64,000 nt of DNA from JAJNPS01 sp031378845 (GCA_031378845.1 JANNES010000015.1:62001-126000); one strand, 5' to 3'. Numbered from the stretch's first letter, positions 51,524-60,767 are shown. The notes: generated by a model from the letters alone, not told the origin. Program-made: numbers and translations.

Positions 51524-52669
51524 ATGACCGATCTGACCCCCCCGGCCAAGCGCCCGGCAAATCCGCGCTTTTCTTCTGGCCCCTGTGCCAAAATCCCCGG
51601 TTACACCCTTGATATGCTTGGCGACGCGCCTCTTGGCCGCTCGCACCGTGCCGCCATCGGCAAGGCCAAGCTGCGCGAGGCCATCGACCTTACCCGCGAC
51701 ATCCTCGGCGTGCCCGCCGATTACCGTATCGGGATCGTGCCCGCCTCCGACACCGGCGCGTTCGAGATGGCAATGTGGACCATGCTGGGCGCGCGGCCCG
51801 TCGAATTGCTGGCCTGGGAAAGCTTTGGCGAAGGCTGGGTCACCGATGGGGTCAAACAGCTGAAACTCGACGCAAAGGTGCAGGTCGCGCCCTACGGCCA
51901 GATCGTCGATTTCGCGACCGTCGATTTCGACCGCGACGTTGTGTTCACCTGGAACGGCACCACCTCTGGGGTGCGCCTGCCCGATGGCGACGCGATCTCC
52001 GCCAGCCGCCACGGCCTGACCCTCTGCGACGCGACAAGCGCTGCCTTCGCGATGGACCTGCCGTGGGACAAGCTGGATGTGACAACCTTTTCCTGGCAAA
52101 AGGTGCTGGGCGGCGAGGGCGCGCATGGCATGCTGATCCTGTCACCCCGCGCGGTGGAGCGGCTGGAAACCTTTACCCCCGCCTGGCCCCTGCCCAAGAT
52201 TTTCCGCCTGACCTCCAAGGGCAGGCTGATCGAGGGCATCTTCACCGGCGAGACGATCAACACGCCGTCGATGCTGGCGGTCGAGGACTATCTGGTCGCG
52301 CTGAAATGGGCGCAGTCCATCGGCGGCCTCAAAGGCCTGGTGAGCCGCGCAAGCGCGAATGCCAAGGTCGTCTGGGACTTCTGCGCCGCGAACCCTTGGA
52401 TCGCCAATCTGGCCCAAGATCCGGCGACCGCCTCCACCACCTCTGTCTGCCTCAAGTTCAACGATCCCCGTATCAGCGATGGCGAAGCCTTTGCCAAGGC
52501 CGTTGCCAAGCGGTTGGAAAAAGCCGGTGTCGCCTTTGACATCGGTTCCTATCGTGATGCCCCGCCCGGCCTGCGCATCTGGTGCGGCTCGACGGTGGAA
52601 ACCGCCGATGTCGCCGCCCTGATGCCCTGGATCGCCCATGCGTATCACGCCGAGATCGCAGTCCCGTAG
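51524..52669 (+). CDS. serC: Phosphoserine aminotransferase SerC
   Basis: The 381-residue class V PLP enzyme converts 3-phosphohydroxypyruvate and glutamate to phosphoserine. RFSSGPCAKIPGYTLDML is the typical N-terminus of the alphaproteobacterial form. The PLP Lys lies in TTFSWQKVLGGEGAHGMLIL. ATG 51524 has GGAAGG upstream; the longer frame from 51470 would include the structured leader. serA follows after 100 bases. Confidence 0.93.
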   Translation: MTDLTPPAKRPANPRFSSGPCAKIPGYTLDMLGDAPLGRSHRAAIGKAKLREAIDLTRDILGVPADYRIGIVPASDTGAFEMAMWTMLGARPVELLAWESFGEGWVTDGVKQLKLDAKVQVAPYGQIVDFATVDFDRDVVFTWNGTTSGVRLPDGDAISASRHGLTLCDATSAAFAMDLPWDKLDVTTFSWQKVLGGEGAHGMLILSPRAVERLETFTPAWPLPKIFRLTSKGRLIEGIFTGETINTPSMLAVEDYLVALKWAQSIGGLKGLVSRASANAKVVWDFCAANPWIANLAQDPATASTTSVCLKFNDPRISDGEAFAKAVAKRLEKAGVAFDIGSYRDAPPGLRIWCGSTVETADVAALMPWIAHAYHAEIAVP

Positions 52670-52687
52670 GGCGGGGGTCACCCCGCC
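52670..52687 (+). terminator. Hairpin GGCGGGG-GTCA-CCCCGCC right after serC
   Basis: A perfect 7-bp GC stem with a four-base loop starts at the base after the serC stop codon. There is no U-tract. It may limit read-through into serA or stabilise the serC message 3' end. Confidence 0.5.
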
Positions 52688-52715
52688 GCCACCCATCAAA
52701 GTGTCGCTACAGATG

Positions 52716-52744
52716 TCCGACAAAAGTCCGACAGCCATCCGACA
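52716..52744. repeat. Three TCCGACA direct repeats phased at 11 bp upstream of serA
   Basis: TCCGACA occurs at 52716-52722, 52727-52733 and 52738-52744, each start exactly 11 bases after the previous one. This is about one DNA helical turn, ending 25 bases before the serA ATG. Such in-phase direct repeats are typical of cooperative regulator binding sites and would place the bound protein over the serA promoter or ribosome-site region. A chance short tandem repeat is the alternative. Confidence 0.6.
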
Positions 52745-52769
52745 GTGATTTTCGTTAAGGATCAACATC

Positions 52770-54365
52770 ATGCCCCCCAAGGTTCTCGTCTCCGACGAAC
52801 TCTCCGAAACCGCCGTCCAGATTTTTCGCGACCGCGGGGTCGAGGTCGATTACATGCCCAAACTTGGGCGTGACAAGGACGCACTGGCCGCCATCATCGA
52901 CCAGTATGACGGCCTCGCCATCCGCTCCGCCACCAAGGCCACCGAAAAACTGCTGAGCCTCGCCACCCGCCTGAAAGTCATCGGCCGTGCGGGCATCGGT
53001 GTGGACAATGTCGACATCCCCGCCGCCTCCAGGAAAGGCGTGATCGTGATGAACACGCCGTTTGGAAACTCCATCACCACGGCTGAGCATGCCATTGCGA
53101 TGATGTTCGCCGTCGCCCGCCAAATCCCCGAAGCCAACACCTCCACTCATGCCGGCAAGTGGGAAAAGTCCCGTTTCATGGGCGTGGAGCTTTTCAACAA
53201 GACCCTTGGTGTCATCGGGGCAGGCAATATCGGCGGCATCGTCTGCGACCGCGCCCTTGGCCTGCATATGAAGGTCGTGGCCTATGACCCCTTTCTCAGC
53301 GACGAACGCGCAAAGTCGCTGGGCGTCACCAAGGTCGACCTCGATGACCTGCTGCACCGCGCCGATTTCATCACGCTGCACGTGCCCCTGACTGACAAGA
53401 CCCGCAACATCCTGTCGCGCGAGGCACTGGCGAAAACCCGCAAAGGCGTGCGCATCATCAACTGCGCGCGCGGTGGACTGATCGACGAGGCCGCCCTGCT
53501 GGACGCGCTGAACACCGGCCAGGTGGCAGGTGCTGCGCTGGACGTGTTCGAGACCGAGCCGGCCACGCAAAACCCACTTTTCAACCACGCAAACGTCGTG
53601 TGCACCCCGCATCTGGGGGCCTCCACCACCGAGGCGCAGGAAAACGTCGCCCTGCAAGTGGCCGAACAGATGTCGGACTATCTCTTGACCGGCGCCGTGC
53701 AGAACGCCCTCAACATGCCCAATGTCACCGCCGAAGAGGCCACCGTGATGGGCCCATGGATCAAGCTTGCCTCGCATCTCGGCGCCTTCATCGGCCAGAT
53801 GACGGATGAACCGATCAAGGCAATCAACATCCTTTACGACGGCACGGTGGCCGAGATGAACCTCGCCGCGCTGAACTCCGCCGTCATCGCCGGCGTGCTC
53901 AAAGCCCAGAACCCCGACGTCAACCTCGTCTCCGCCCCGGTGGTGGCCAAGGAACGCGGCATCCAGATCTCGACGACCCGCCAGGAAAAGACTGGCGTGT
54001 TCGACGCCTATGTCAAGGTCACGATGGTGACCGACAAACGCGAACGCTCGGTCGCAGGAACCTGTTTTTCCGACGGCAAGCCCCGCTTCATCCAGATCAA
54101 GGGCATCAACATCGACGCCGAAGTGGGCGCGCATATGCTCTATACCACCAACGAGGACGTGCCCGGCATCATCGGTCTTTTGGGCATGACGATGGGCAAG
54201 AACGGCGTCAACATCGCGAACTTCACCCTTGGCCGGTCCGGCGTGGGGCAAGACGCCATCGCGCTGCTTTATCTCGATCAGGCCATCGACCCCAAAGTCG
54301 TCGCAACGCTGGAAAGCACAGGCATGTTCCAGCAGGTCAAACCCCTGCGATTCGAAGTGGCGTGA
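52770..54365 (+). CDS. serA: D-3-phosphoglycerate dehydrogenase SerA (long form)
   Basis: The first enzyme of serine synthesis, 531 residues, the long type I form. The NAD-binding motif is LGVIGAGNIGGIVCDRALGL. Catalytic Arg, Glu and His are in NCARGGLIDEAALLD, FETEPA and CTPHLGASTTEAQ. An intervening ASB domain (about 315-450) and a C-terminal ACT domain (VPGIIGLLGMTMGKNGVNIA) allow serine feedback control. Three phased repeats lie upstream. Confidence 0.95.
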   Translation: MPPKVLVSDELSETAVQIFRDRGVEVDYMPKLGRDKDALAAIIDQYDGLAIRSATKATEKLLSLATRLKVIGRAGIGVDNVDIPAASRKGVIVMNTPFGNSITTAEHAIAMMFAVARQIPEANTSTHAGKWEKSRFMGVELFNKTLGVIGAGNIGGIVCDRALGLHMKVVAYDPFLSDERAKSLGVTKVDLDDLLHRADFITLHVPLTDKTRNILSREALAKTRKGVRIINCARGGLIDEAALLDALNTGQVAGAALDVFETEPATQNPLFNHANVVCTPHLGASTTEAQENVALQVAEQMSDYLLTGAVQNALNMPNVTAEEATVMGPWIKLASHLGAFIGQMTDEPIKAINILYDGTVAEMNLAALNSAVIAGVLKAQNPDVNLVSAPVVAKERGIQISTTRQEKTGVFDAYVKVTMVTDKRERSVAGTCFSDGKPRFIQIKGINIDAEVGAHMLYTTNEDVPGIIGLLGMTMGKNGVNIANFTLGRSGVGQDAIALLYLDQAIDPKVVATLESTGMFQQVKPLRFEVA

Positions 54366-54498
54366 ACCAGATCTTGCCCTTTGGGCTGTTCACAAATATC
54401 CCACATGTAGCCAATTGGTTTCGCGGTTGGTTCAAGGATCCAATTGGCTGCGGCGGTGTGAATCCCCCGAAGTCATCCCCCAAAAGGACCGCCTGATC

Positions 54499-55239
54499 AT
54501 GCCCCTCTACGCCATTGGCGACATCCACGGCCATCTGGACCAGCTGCGCGGCCTGCACGGGCTGATCGCCGAGGATGCCAATCTGCATGGTGGACGTGCG
54601 CGCATTGTGCATCTGGGCGATCTGGTGGATCGTGGCCCGAACTCCGCTGGTGTGATTGCCTACCTCATGTCCGGCATCGCCCGGGGAAACGACTGGATTG
54701 TGCTCAAGGGGAACCATGACCACATGCTCAGCCTGTTTCTGGATGACCCCAAGGCGCACGATCCCGGTCTCAGGTCGGACCTGAGCTACCTGCATTACAA
54801 GATCGGTGGCGGCCCGACACTCGCCTCTTATGGGGTGCGCAATGCCGCCGACCGCCCGATTGCGCCGGTACATGCCGAAGCTGTCGCCAATGTCCCAGCC
54901 GCCCACCGCGCCTTTCTGAAAGGTCTGCCAGTGTCTTATCAACAAGACGAGGTTCTCATCGTGCATGCGGGCATTCGGCCCGGAATTCGACTGGACCGGC
55001 AATCGGAAACCGATCTTCTGTGGATCAGACGAGAATTCCTGGAGGACCCGCGCGACCATGGGCCGCTGGTCATCCACGGCCACACGGCCATCGACGCACC
55101 CACCCATTACGGCAACCGCGTCAACATCGATTCCGGCGCGGCCTATGGCGGACCACTCTCGGCCATCGTCATCGAAGGGCGCGAGATTGACCTGATCACG
55201 CTCAACGGTCGCGTGCCACTTATGCCGGTTGCGCAGTGA
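54499..55239 (+). CDS. Calcineurin-like metallophosphoesterase (PrpA/ApaH-type)
   Basis: The 246-residue product shows the metallophosphatase signature in order: YAIGDIHGHLDQL (D-x-H), VHLGDLVDRGPNSAG (GDxxDRG), VLKGNHDHML (GNHD) and GPLVIHGHTAID (GHT). The class includes serine/threonine phosphatases and diadenosine tetraphosphatases. ATG 54499 starts MPLYAIGD; the longer frame overlaps serA and is a shadow. It lies 133 bases after serA and has its own weak GGACC-type leader. Confidence 0.9.
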   Translation: MPLYAIGDIHGHLDQLRGLHGLIAEDANLHGGRARIVHLGDLVDRGPNSAGVIAYLMSGIARGNDWIVLKGNHDHMLSLFLDDPKAHDPGLRSDLSYLHYKIGGGPTLASYGVRNAADRPIAPVHAEAVANVPAAHRAFLKGLPVSYQQDEVLIVHAGIRPGIRLDRQSETDLLWIRREFLEDPRDHGPLVIHGHTAIDAPTHYGNRVNIDSGAAYGGPLSAIVIEGREIDLITLNGRVPLMPVAQ

Positions 55240-55266
55240 CTGCAAAAGCAGGGGCGCTGTTCTGCG

Positions 55267-55482
55267 TCACTGCGGCTCGGACGTGCTCACCTTGATCAGA
55301 CGACGCACCGACAAGATCAGCGTGCCACCAAAAAAGACCGATGCAAGTCCCACCACCTCGACCAGCGCCGGGCCGTCCGGCACGCCGCGATACCACAGCG
55401 CAAAGCCCATCAGACAAAGCCCCAGGATCGACACCACGATCCGAAACTGCAATTCCCCGCGCGTCGGTCCGTACTTGTTCAT
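55267..55482 (-). CDS. Small membrane protein, 71 residues
   Basis: From ATG 55482 the protein (MNKYGPTRGELQFRIVVSIL) has two hydrophobic spans (VVSILGLCLMGFALWY and VEVVGLASVFFGGTLILSV) and a basic C-terminus. The open frame extends to 55632 but the upstream part overlaps no recognisable domain; GGAGGG at about 12 bases before ATG gives a loose ribosome site. It is convergent with the phosphatase gene. Function unknown. Confidence 0.55.
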   Translation of the reverse strand: MNKYGPTRGELQFRIVVSILGLCLMGFALWYRGVPDGPALVEVVGLASVFFGGTLILSVRRLIKVSTSEPQ

Positions 55483-55651
55483 CCGCTCAATGCCCTCCAA
55501 CCGCATCAACCCCGGCCACGATAGCCCAAACGCCCCCGCCATCAACCATATGTGTGTTTTTGACCCCGATCGGGCCACGCCACAAACGCCCAAGCCGATC
55601 TTCCGGCCAATTCTGCTGGACGCCGCGCGCATGCCGTGATCCCAATTGCGT

Positions 55652-56209
55652 ATGACAAAACGCCTCCCCTACCTCATCACGGCACTGATCATCGCCCTCG
55701 CCGCAGCCTATCTCTTTTGGATCGGACGCGAGCCGATCTGCAAATGCGGCTACATCAAGTTCTGGCACGGCCAGGTCGTCAGCTCCGAGAACTCACAGCA
55801 CCTGACCGATTGGTACACGCCCAGTCACATCATCCACGGGTTCCTCTTCTTCGGCCTTTTGTGGCTCGTGGCGCGGCGGTTGACCATGGGCTGGCGGCTT
55901 GTCATCGCCACCCTGATCGAATGCGCCTGGGAGATCGCCGAAAACTCCACTGCCATCATCGAGCGCTACCGCGCGGTCACCATCTCGCTGGATTACTACG
56001 GCGATTCGGTGCTGAACTCGGTGGCTGATGTGCTGGCGATGGTCCTCGGCTTCTGGCTTGCCAGCCGCCTGCCGGTCTGGGTCACCGCGGCACTGATCAT
56101 TGGCTTTGAGGCGCTCACGATCACGCTGATCCGCGACGGCCTTGCACTGAACGTGCTGATGCTGATCTATCCTCTGGACTCAGTCGCAGCCTGGCAAGCC
56201 GGGCGTTGA
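55652..56209 (+). CDS. DUF2585 (UPF0314) family membrane protein
   Basis: The 185-residue product has an N-terminal span (LPYLITALIIALAAAYLFWI) and the family-specific REPICKCGYIKFWHGQV, QHLTDWYTPSHIIHGFLFFG and VTISLDYYGDSVLNSVADVL. Four to five membrane helices are likely. The family is conserved in Alphaproteobacteria without known function. ATG 55652 is preferred over the TTG two codons earlier. A double hairpin follows the stop. Confidence 0.82.
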   Translation: MTKRLPYLITALIIALAAAYLFWIGREPICKCGYIKFWHGQVVSSENSQHLTDWYTPSHIIHGFLFFGLLWLVARRLTMGWRLVIATLIECAWEIAENSTAIIERYRAVTISLDYYGDSVLNSVADVLAMVLGFWLASRLPVWVTAALIIGFEALTITLIRDGLALNVLMLIYPLDSVAAWQAGR

Positions 56210-56215
56210 TCCCCC

Positions 56216-56257
56216 AAATCTCTTCGAAGAGATTTGCAAAATTCTTCGAAGAATTTT
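56216..56257. terminator. Twin TTCG-loop hairpins between convergent genes
   Basis: AAATCTCTTCGAAGAGATTT (56216-56235) and AAAATTCTTCGAAGAATTTT (56238-56257) are two perfect 20-base palindromes in tandem. Each can fold with a TTCG tetraloop and ends in an A/T run on both strands. They separate the DUF2585 stop (56209) from the fahA stop (56272), so each direction gets a U-tailed hairpin: a compact bidirectional terminator. Confidence 0.75.
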
Positions 56258-56271
56258 GACTGCAAACCGCT

Positions 56272-57540
56272 TTAGCGCCCCGCGCCCACAGGATCGTCAT
56301 GCGCGGGCAGAATCGTGCCTGCGCAGTCCCCGAACCCGATGCGATAGCCCGCGCCCTGGGCATGCCCGCGCAGGGTCACCCTGTCGCCATCCTCCAGAAA
56401 ACTGCGCGTGCCCCCGGCAATCTCCAGCGGCTCCTTGCCGCCCCAGCTCAGCTCCAGCATCGACCCCCGGCTATCGCGCGCAGGCCCGGAAATCGTGCCG
56501 GATCCCAAAAGATCGCCCACCGTCATGGGACATCCGCTGGTGGTATGATGGCAAAGTTGCTGCGCGGCGGAATAATACATTTGCGCGTAGTTGCTGCGGC
56601 TGATGACGCTTTCCACCCCGCCGTCGGGCTGCAATCCGACCGTAAGCGCGATGTCATAAAGCAGTGGTCCCGGCTCAACCAGATGCGGCAACAGCGGCAC
56701 CTCGCGTGGCGGCGTCCATGTCCGAAATGGCTCCAGTGCCGCGCGCATCACGATCCAGGGCGAAATCGTCGTCGCCGTCGCTTTGGCCTGAAACGGACCC
56801 AACGGCTGATATTCCCACGCTTGGATATCGCGCGCCGACCAGTCGTTGAGCAGCACATAGCCAAAGATCATCGCATCGGCTTTTGCCACCGAGACCATCC
56901 CCACCGACGCCTGCCCCACCACGGCCCCCAGCTCCAGCTCGAAATCGAACCGACGCGAGGGCGCAAAGACCGGCGGGCCGTCCGGCGGTTTGACCTGCCC
57001 CCAGGGACGGCGCACCTCCGTGCCGCTGACCACCACCGAGGATGCCCGCCCGTTATAGCCGATGGGAATATGCAGCCAGTTCGGCGGCAGCGCGTTTTCC
57101 GCCCCCCGCAACATCGTGCCCACATTCATCGCATGATGCTTGCCCGCATAGAAATCGGTAAATTCCGAAATCAGGAACGGCATGTGCAGGCTCACGCCTT
57201 CGCGCGCCACCAGATACGGCCCCAGCCGTTCGTGATCCGGCGACCCCTCGGCCAGCATCGCCGTCACATCCTCGCGCAGTTGCGCCCAGGCGGCAGGGCC
57301 AAGCTCCATCACCTCGTTCCAGAACGGCACATCGAACACCGCATGGGCCGCCAGAGCCAACAGCCCCTCGGCCTCCAGCCCCGCCACGTCGAGGATCATG
57401 TCGCCAATCGCCATCCCGCAGCGCGGCGGAAGATCGTCGGAAAAGACGCCACAAGGCAAGTTGTTAAGCGGAAACAGACTGTCCGGCTGGTTCGCCGAAA
57501 GAACCCAGCTCCTGACCATCCGGTCCGGCCCCGTGGTCAT
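56272..57540 (-). CDS. fahA: Fumarylacetoacetase
   Basis: The final enzyme of tyrosine/homogentisate breakdown, splitting fumarylacetoacetate into fumarate and acetoacetate. The 422-residue length and the active-site block EFTDFYAGKHHAMNVGTMLR (Asp and His) match FAH. FDFELELGAVVGQ, IFGYVLLNDWSARDIQAWEY and LLGSGTISGP are further family motifs. It overlaps the DUF1428 gene by four bases and lies in one operon with hmgA. Confidence 0.95.
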   Translation of the reverse strand: MTTGPDRMVRSWVLSANQPDSLFPLNNLPCGVFSDDLPPRCGMAIGDMILDVAGLEAEGLLALAAHAVFDVPFWNEVMELGPAAWAQLREDVTAMLAEGSPDHERLGPYLVAREGVSLHMPFLISEFTDFYAGKHHAMNVGTMLRGAENALPPNWLHIPIGYNGRASSVVVSGTEVRRPWGQVKPPDGPPVFAPSRRFDFELELGAVVGQASVGMVSVAKADAMIFGYVLLNDWSARDIQAWEYQPLGPFQAKATATTISPWIVMRAALEPFRTWTPPREVPLLPHLVEPGPLLYDIALTVGLQPDGGVESVISRSNYAQMYYSAAQQLCHHTTSGCPMTVGDLLGSGTISGPARDSRGSMLELSWGGKEPLEIAGGTRSFLEDGDRVTLRGHAQGAGYRIGFGDCAGTILPAHDDPVGAGR

Positions 57541-57887
57541 GCAGACACCACGATCCGAAAGCCACCCCAGATCATGCGCTTGCCATCCACGGGAATGTCT
57601 TTCATCACTTCGACCCGCGGATCTGCCATCACCTTGGTATTGACCTCGTCTCGGTGTGCCCGATCACGATACGTGATGTAAGAGAAAAACACTGTCTCAT
57701 CGTCTGCCATCTGGACCGCCCTTGGAAACGACGTGACTTTGCCCATTGGCGCGTCATCGGCAACCGCCTCCGTGACGGACAGTGCCCCATATTCCTTGTA
57801 AAGTTTCGCCATCTTTCCGGCGATACGGACGTAGTCGTCCACGCGCTCTTGCGGGACCGGCACGACATACCCGTCAACATAGTTCAT
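57537..57887 (-). CDS. DUF1428 family protein
   Basis: The 116-residue ferredoxin-like-fold protein starts MNYVDGYVVPVPQERVDDYV with AAAGGAAA ahead of ATG 57887. DPRVEVMKDIPVDGKRMIWGGF is the conserved C-terminal block. The family is widespread and lacks a known reaction. Its position between hmgA and fahA with an ATGA overlap suggests a role connected with aromatic amino acid breakdown, or simply passenger status. Confidence 0.85.
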   Translation of the reverse strand: MNYVDGYVVPVPQERVDDYVRIAGKMAKLYKEYGALSVTEAVADDAPMGKVTSFPRAVQMADDETVFFSYITYRDRAHRDEVNTKVMADPRVEVMKDIPVDGKRMIWGGFRIVVSA

Positions 57888-57936
57888 CGGATTTCCTTTC
57901 GTTAAGGCGCCGATCATCCGACGCTAGGGACAAACC

Positions 57937-59298
57937 TCATTCCGGCTTGGGCGTTCCGTCAAATTTCTTGCCCAAACTCTCCCAGCAGTCGATGTAGTCA
58001 TCTTGCAGCGGCGCTTGGTGCGCAGCAAAGGCGGTCAAATGCTGCGCAAAGCGCGTTTCGAACATGAAACTCATCGTGTCGCGCAACTTTTCCGCTTTCA
58101 GGTCCGCATTGGACGCGCCCTCGAACGCTTGCTTGTCTGGCCCATGTGGCAGCATGCAGTTGTGCAGCGACATGCCGCCGGGCACAAAGCCCTTGGGCTT
58201 GGCGTCATAGATGCCGTGAATGTTGCCCATCAACTCCGACATGATGTTCTTGTGATACCACGGCGGGCGGAACGTATCCTCGGCCACCGACCAGCGGTCG
58301 CGAAAGAGGACAAAGTCGATATTCGCTGTCCCCTCCACCCCGCTCGGCGCGGTCAGCACGGTAAAGATCGACGGATCGGGATGGTCGAACAGCACCGCCC
58401 CCACCGGGCAATAGGTCTGCAGATCATACTTTACCGGCGCGTAGTTGCCATGCCATGCCACCACGTCCAGTGGCGAATGCCCGATCCGCGTTTCGTGAAA
58501 CTGCCCGCACCATTTGATCGTGACCGTGGAGGGCACCTCGCGATCTTCGAACGCCGCCACCGGCGTCTTGAAGTCGCGCCGGTTTGCCATGCAGTTCGCA
58601 CCGATCGGCCCGCGCCCCGGCAGCATGAACTTCTGCCCATAATTTTCGCAGACAAAGCCGCGGCAGGGGCTCTCCAGCACCTCGACCCGGTAGACCAGCC
58701 CGCGTGGCAGGATCGCGATCTCTTGCGGCGCGAGGTCTATGATCCCGAGTTCCGTGCAGAACCGCAGCCGCCCCTGTTGTGGCACCACCAGCATCTCGCT
58801 GTCGGCAGAGTAGAAATACGCGTCCACCATCGAGGCCGTCACCAGATAGACATGGGCGGCCATGCCGACCTGGATATTCACGTCGCCCGCCGTCGTCATC
58901 GTGCGCATGCCGCTAAGCCAGGTTAGCGCAGCCCCGGAATGTGGCACCGGGTCCCAGCGGTATTGGCCCAGGGACACAACATCCGGGTCGATATGCGGGG
59001 CCGATTTCCAATAGGGTAGATCGATCTTTTCAAACCGGTGCGTGTGCTTGACCGATGGCCGGATGCGATAGCACCAGGTGCGCTCGTTCTGATGGCTTGG
59101 CGCGGTAAAGGCGGTGCCCGACAATTGCTCTCCATACAGGCCATAGGCGCATTTCTGCGGGCTGTTGCGGCCCTGCGGCAAGGCACCCGGCAGGGCTTCG
59201 GTCTCGAAATCATTGCCGAAACCGGGCATATAGCCATCATGCGGGCCCGTGGAACCCGGCGCGCGGACCATGCCGCCGGGTCCGATCTCATGGTTCAT
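57937..59298 (-). CDS. hmgA: Homogentisate 1,2-dioxygenase
   Basis: The ring-cleaving enzyme of tyrosine breakdown, producing maleylacetoacetate with non-haem iron. The iron ligands sit in WYHKNIMSELMGN (His, Glu) and LHNCMLPHGPD (His). The start MNHEIGPGG at ATG 59298 is favoured by GGAGG six bases upstream; a longer in-frame start at 59328 lacks a ribosome site. GYMPGFGNDFETEALPGALP is the family N-terminus. A 22-base operator-like dyad lies upstream at 59339-59360. Confidence 0.95.
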   Translation of the reverse strand: MNHEIGPGGMVRAPGSTGPHDGYMPGFGNDFETEALPGALPQGRNSPQKCAYGLYGEQLSGTAFTAPSHQNERTWCYRIRPSVKHTHRFEKIDLPYWKSAPHIDPDVVSLGQYRWDPVPHSGAALTWLSGMRTMTTAGDVNIQVGMAAHVYLVTASMVDAYFYSADSEMLVVPQQGRLRFCTELGIIDLAPQEIAILPRGLVYRVEVLESPCRGFVCENYGQKFMLPGRGPIGANCMANRRDFKTPVAAFEDREVPSTVTIKWCGQFHETRIGHSPLDVVAWHGNYAPVKYDLQTYCPVGAVLFDHPDPSIFTVLTAPSGVEGTANIDFVLFRDRWSVAEDTFRPPWYHKNIMSELMGNIHGIYDAKPKGFVPGGMSLHNCMLPHGPDKQAFEGASNADLKAEKLRDTMSFMFETRFAQHLTAFAAHQAPLQDDYIDCWESLGKKFDGTPKPE

Positions 59299-59338
59299 GA
59301 TGCCCTCCGCTGCAATGCTGGTGGTCATCTTATGCCAC

Positions 59339-59360
59339 TATCGTTGTAAGTGCAACGATA
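59339..59360. promoter_or_regulatory. Operator-like dyad TATCGTTG-N6-CAACGATA upstream of hmgA
   Basis: Two perfect 8-base arms with a six-base spacer lie 41 bases upstream of the hmgA ATG 59298, overlapping the likely promoter. The size fits a dimeric winged-helix repressor. The MarR gene of this cluster (60768) is the natural candidate, although I find no copy of this sequence in front of it. Confidence 0.6.
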
Positions 59361-59575
59361 CCTCGCGCTGTAACGCTTCCTCAACTTCTGCCGGTCTAGA
59401 TTGGCGATGTGATGCAGATGATGAAAGTGATGCGCCATGATGCTCTTTTGGAACCAAAGGCTACGGCAAAGGTTTGCCAAGCTGGCGCGGACCACCCCGT
59501 GTGCGACGCCAGCGGATCGTCAGACGGTGATGGTCTGGCGCCGGGCGCGGGCGACGCGGCCCGCAGCCCTCTTTA

Positions 59576-60676
59576 TCAACGCTGCATCCACCGCCATGAC
59601 GCCACAGCCAGCATCGCCGTCCCCAGCATGAGACCCGCGATCAGCCAGAAAAACCCGCGCGGCCCCAGATCGTCCATCAGGGGCGCAAGGATCACCGGCG
59701 AAAAGATGCCCCCGACAAGACCGGCGGCGATGATGGTTGGCGGCACGCGCAGATCGCTGCCCATCCGTTCGGTGGCCGAGACATAAAAACCGGGAAAGAA
59801 CAGACCCGCCGGGGCACCCAATGCCACAAAGAACACGCCCGGTGGTCCTAGCGCAGCACCCAAAGCACAGACCCCCGCCACTGTCAGCGACCCGATCAGC
59901 AACAGATAGGCTGGCACCCGATGCGCGGTAAAGATCAGCACCACCCTTGCCGCCAGAAACACCACAAAGAACCCCGATAGCAAGGTTGCCGCCCGCGCTT
60001 CGGCAACGCCAGCCGCGATCAACGCTGTCGGACCCAGACCGATCAGGGATGCCTCGCACCCCACCGACACCGCGCCAAAGGCCAAGATGCCAAAGTGCGG
60101 CCGATAGGGTCGGTCGGCCAGCGCACCCGACACCTTTGCCGCACCCGCCGCACCCGCAAACACCCAGATCATCGCGCAAAGGCCCGCCGTCAGGCCAAAA
60201 GACCAACGAGGATCGCTGCTCAGCGCCACAAAGATCAGGGGCGCAAGGATCGCCCCGAACCCGAACGTCGCGTTCAAAAGGCTCAGCATCGACGGCCCGC
60301 GATCCCCAAAGGCCACCAGCACGCGCGGATTGAAGACCGCCGTTGCCATGCCATATCCGACGCCAAACAGCGCCGCAGACGCCATCGTGACACCCCAACT
60401 GACCATCGCGGCCAATCCCGCAGCACCCAGCGCCATGATCCCCAGCGCGTGGCGCGGTGTCACCTTGCCGCCGCGTACGAACATGTAGCCCACACCGACA
60501 AAGCAGCCGACCCAATGTGACGACACCAAAAGCCCCGCCGCCCCGGTCGAGATGCCAAAGCTGCGCGAATAGACCGGCAACGCGGGGCCATACAACGACT
60601 GCCCCGCCCCCATGACGATGAATGTTGCGATGCCAGCAACAAGCAGCCCGGCATTGGCCCGGATCAGATCGCGCAA
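59576..60676 (-). CDS. Major facilitator superfamily transporter
   Basis: The 366-residue protein has about eleven to twelve hydrophobic helices. Examples are AGIATFIVMGAGQSLYGPAL, ASAALFGVGYGMATAVFNPR and the ending FFWLIAGLMLGTAMLAVASW. The short cytoplasmic loop after helix 2 (YMFVRGGKVTPRHALG) matches the MFS motif A region loosely. It is divergent from the MarR gene, suggesting regulation by it. Substrate unknown; aromatic compounds are possible given the neighbours. The 277-base gap to hmgA (59299-59575) holds the dyad at 59339 and no gene I can support. Confidence 0.82.
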   Translation of the reverse strand: MRDLIRANAGLLVAGIATFIVMGAGQSLYGPALPVYSRSFGISTGAAGLLVSSHWVGCFVGVGYMFVRGGKVTPRHALGIMALGAAGLAAMVSWGVTMASAALFGVGYGMATAVFNPRVLVAFGDRGPSMLSLLNATFGFGAILAPLIFVALSSDPRWSFGLTAGLCAMIWVFAGAAGAAKVSGALADRPYRPHFGILAFGAVSVGCEASLIGLGPTALIAAGVAEARAATLLSGFFVVFLAARVVLIFTAHRVPAYLLLIGSLTVAGVCALGAALGPPGVFFVALGAPAGLFFPGFYVSATERMGSDLRVPPTIIAAGLVGGIFSPVILAPLMDDLGPRGFFWLIAGLMLGTAMLAVASWRWMQR

Positions 60677-60735
60677 TCTCGTTCTCCCGATTTTTCCCTT
60701 GTGTCCTCCGCGCGGCGGCCCATGTCAACGCTTGC

Positions 60736-60751
60736 GGATGCGACCGCATCC
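60736..60751. promoter_or_regulatory. Dyad GGATGC-N4-GCATCC in the MFS/MarR promoter region
   Basis: A perfect 6-4-6 inverted repeat lies 16 bases before the MarR ATG and 59 bases before the divergent MFS ATG. Position suits MarR autoregulation and control of the transporter. Its sequence differs from the hmgA dyad. Confidence 0.4.
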
Positions 60752-60767
60752 ATGCTGTCATCTGGTC

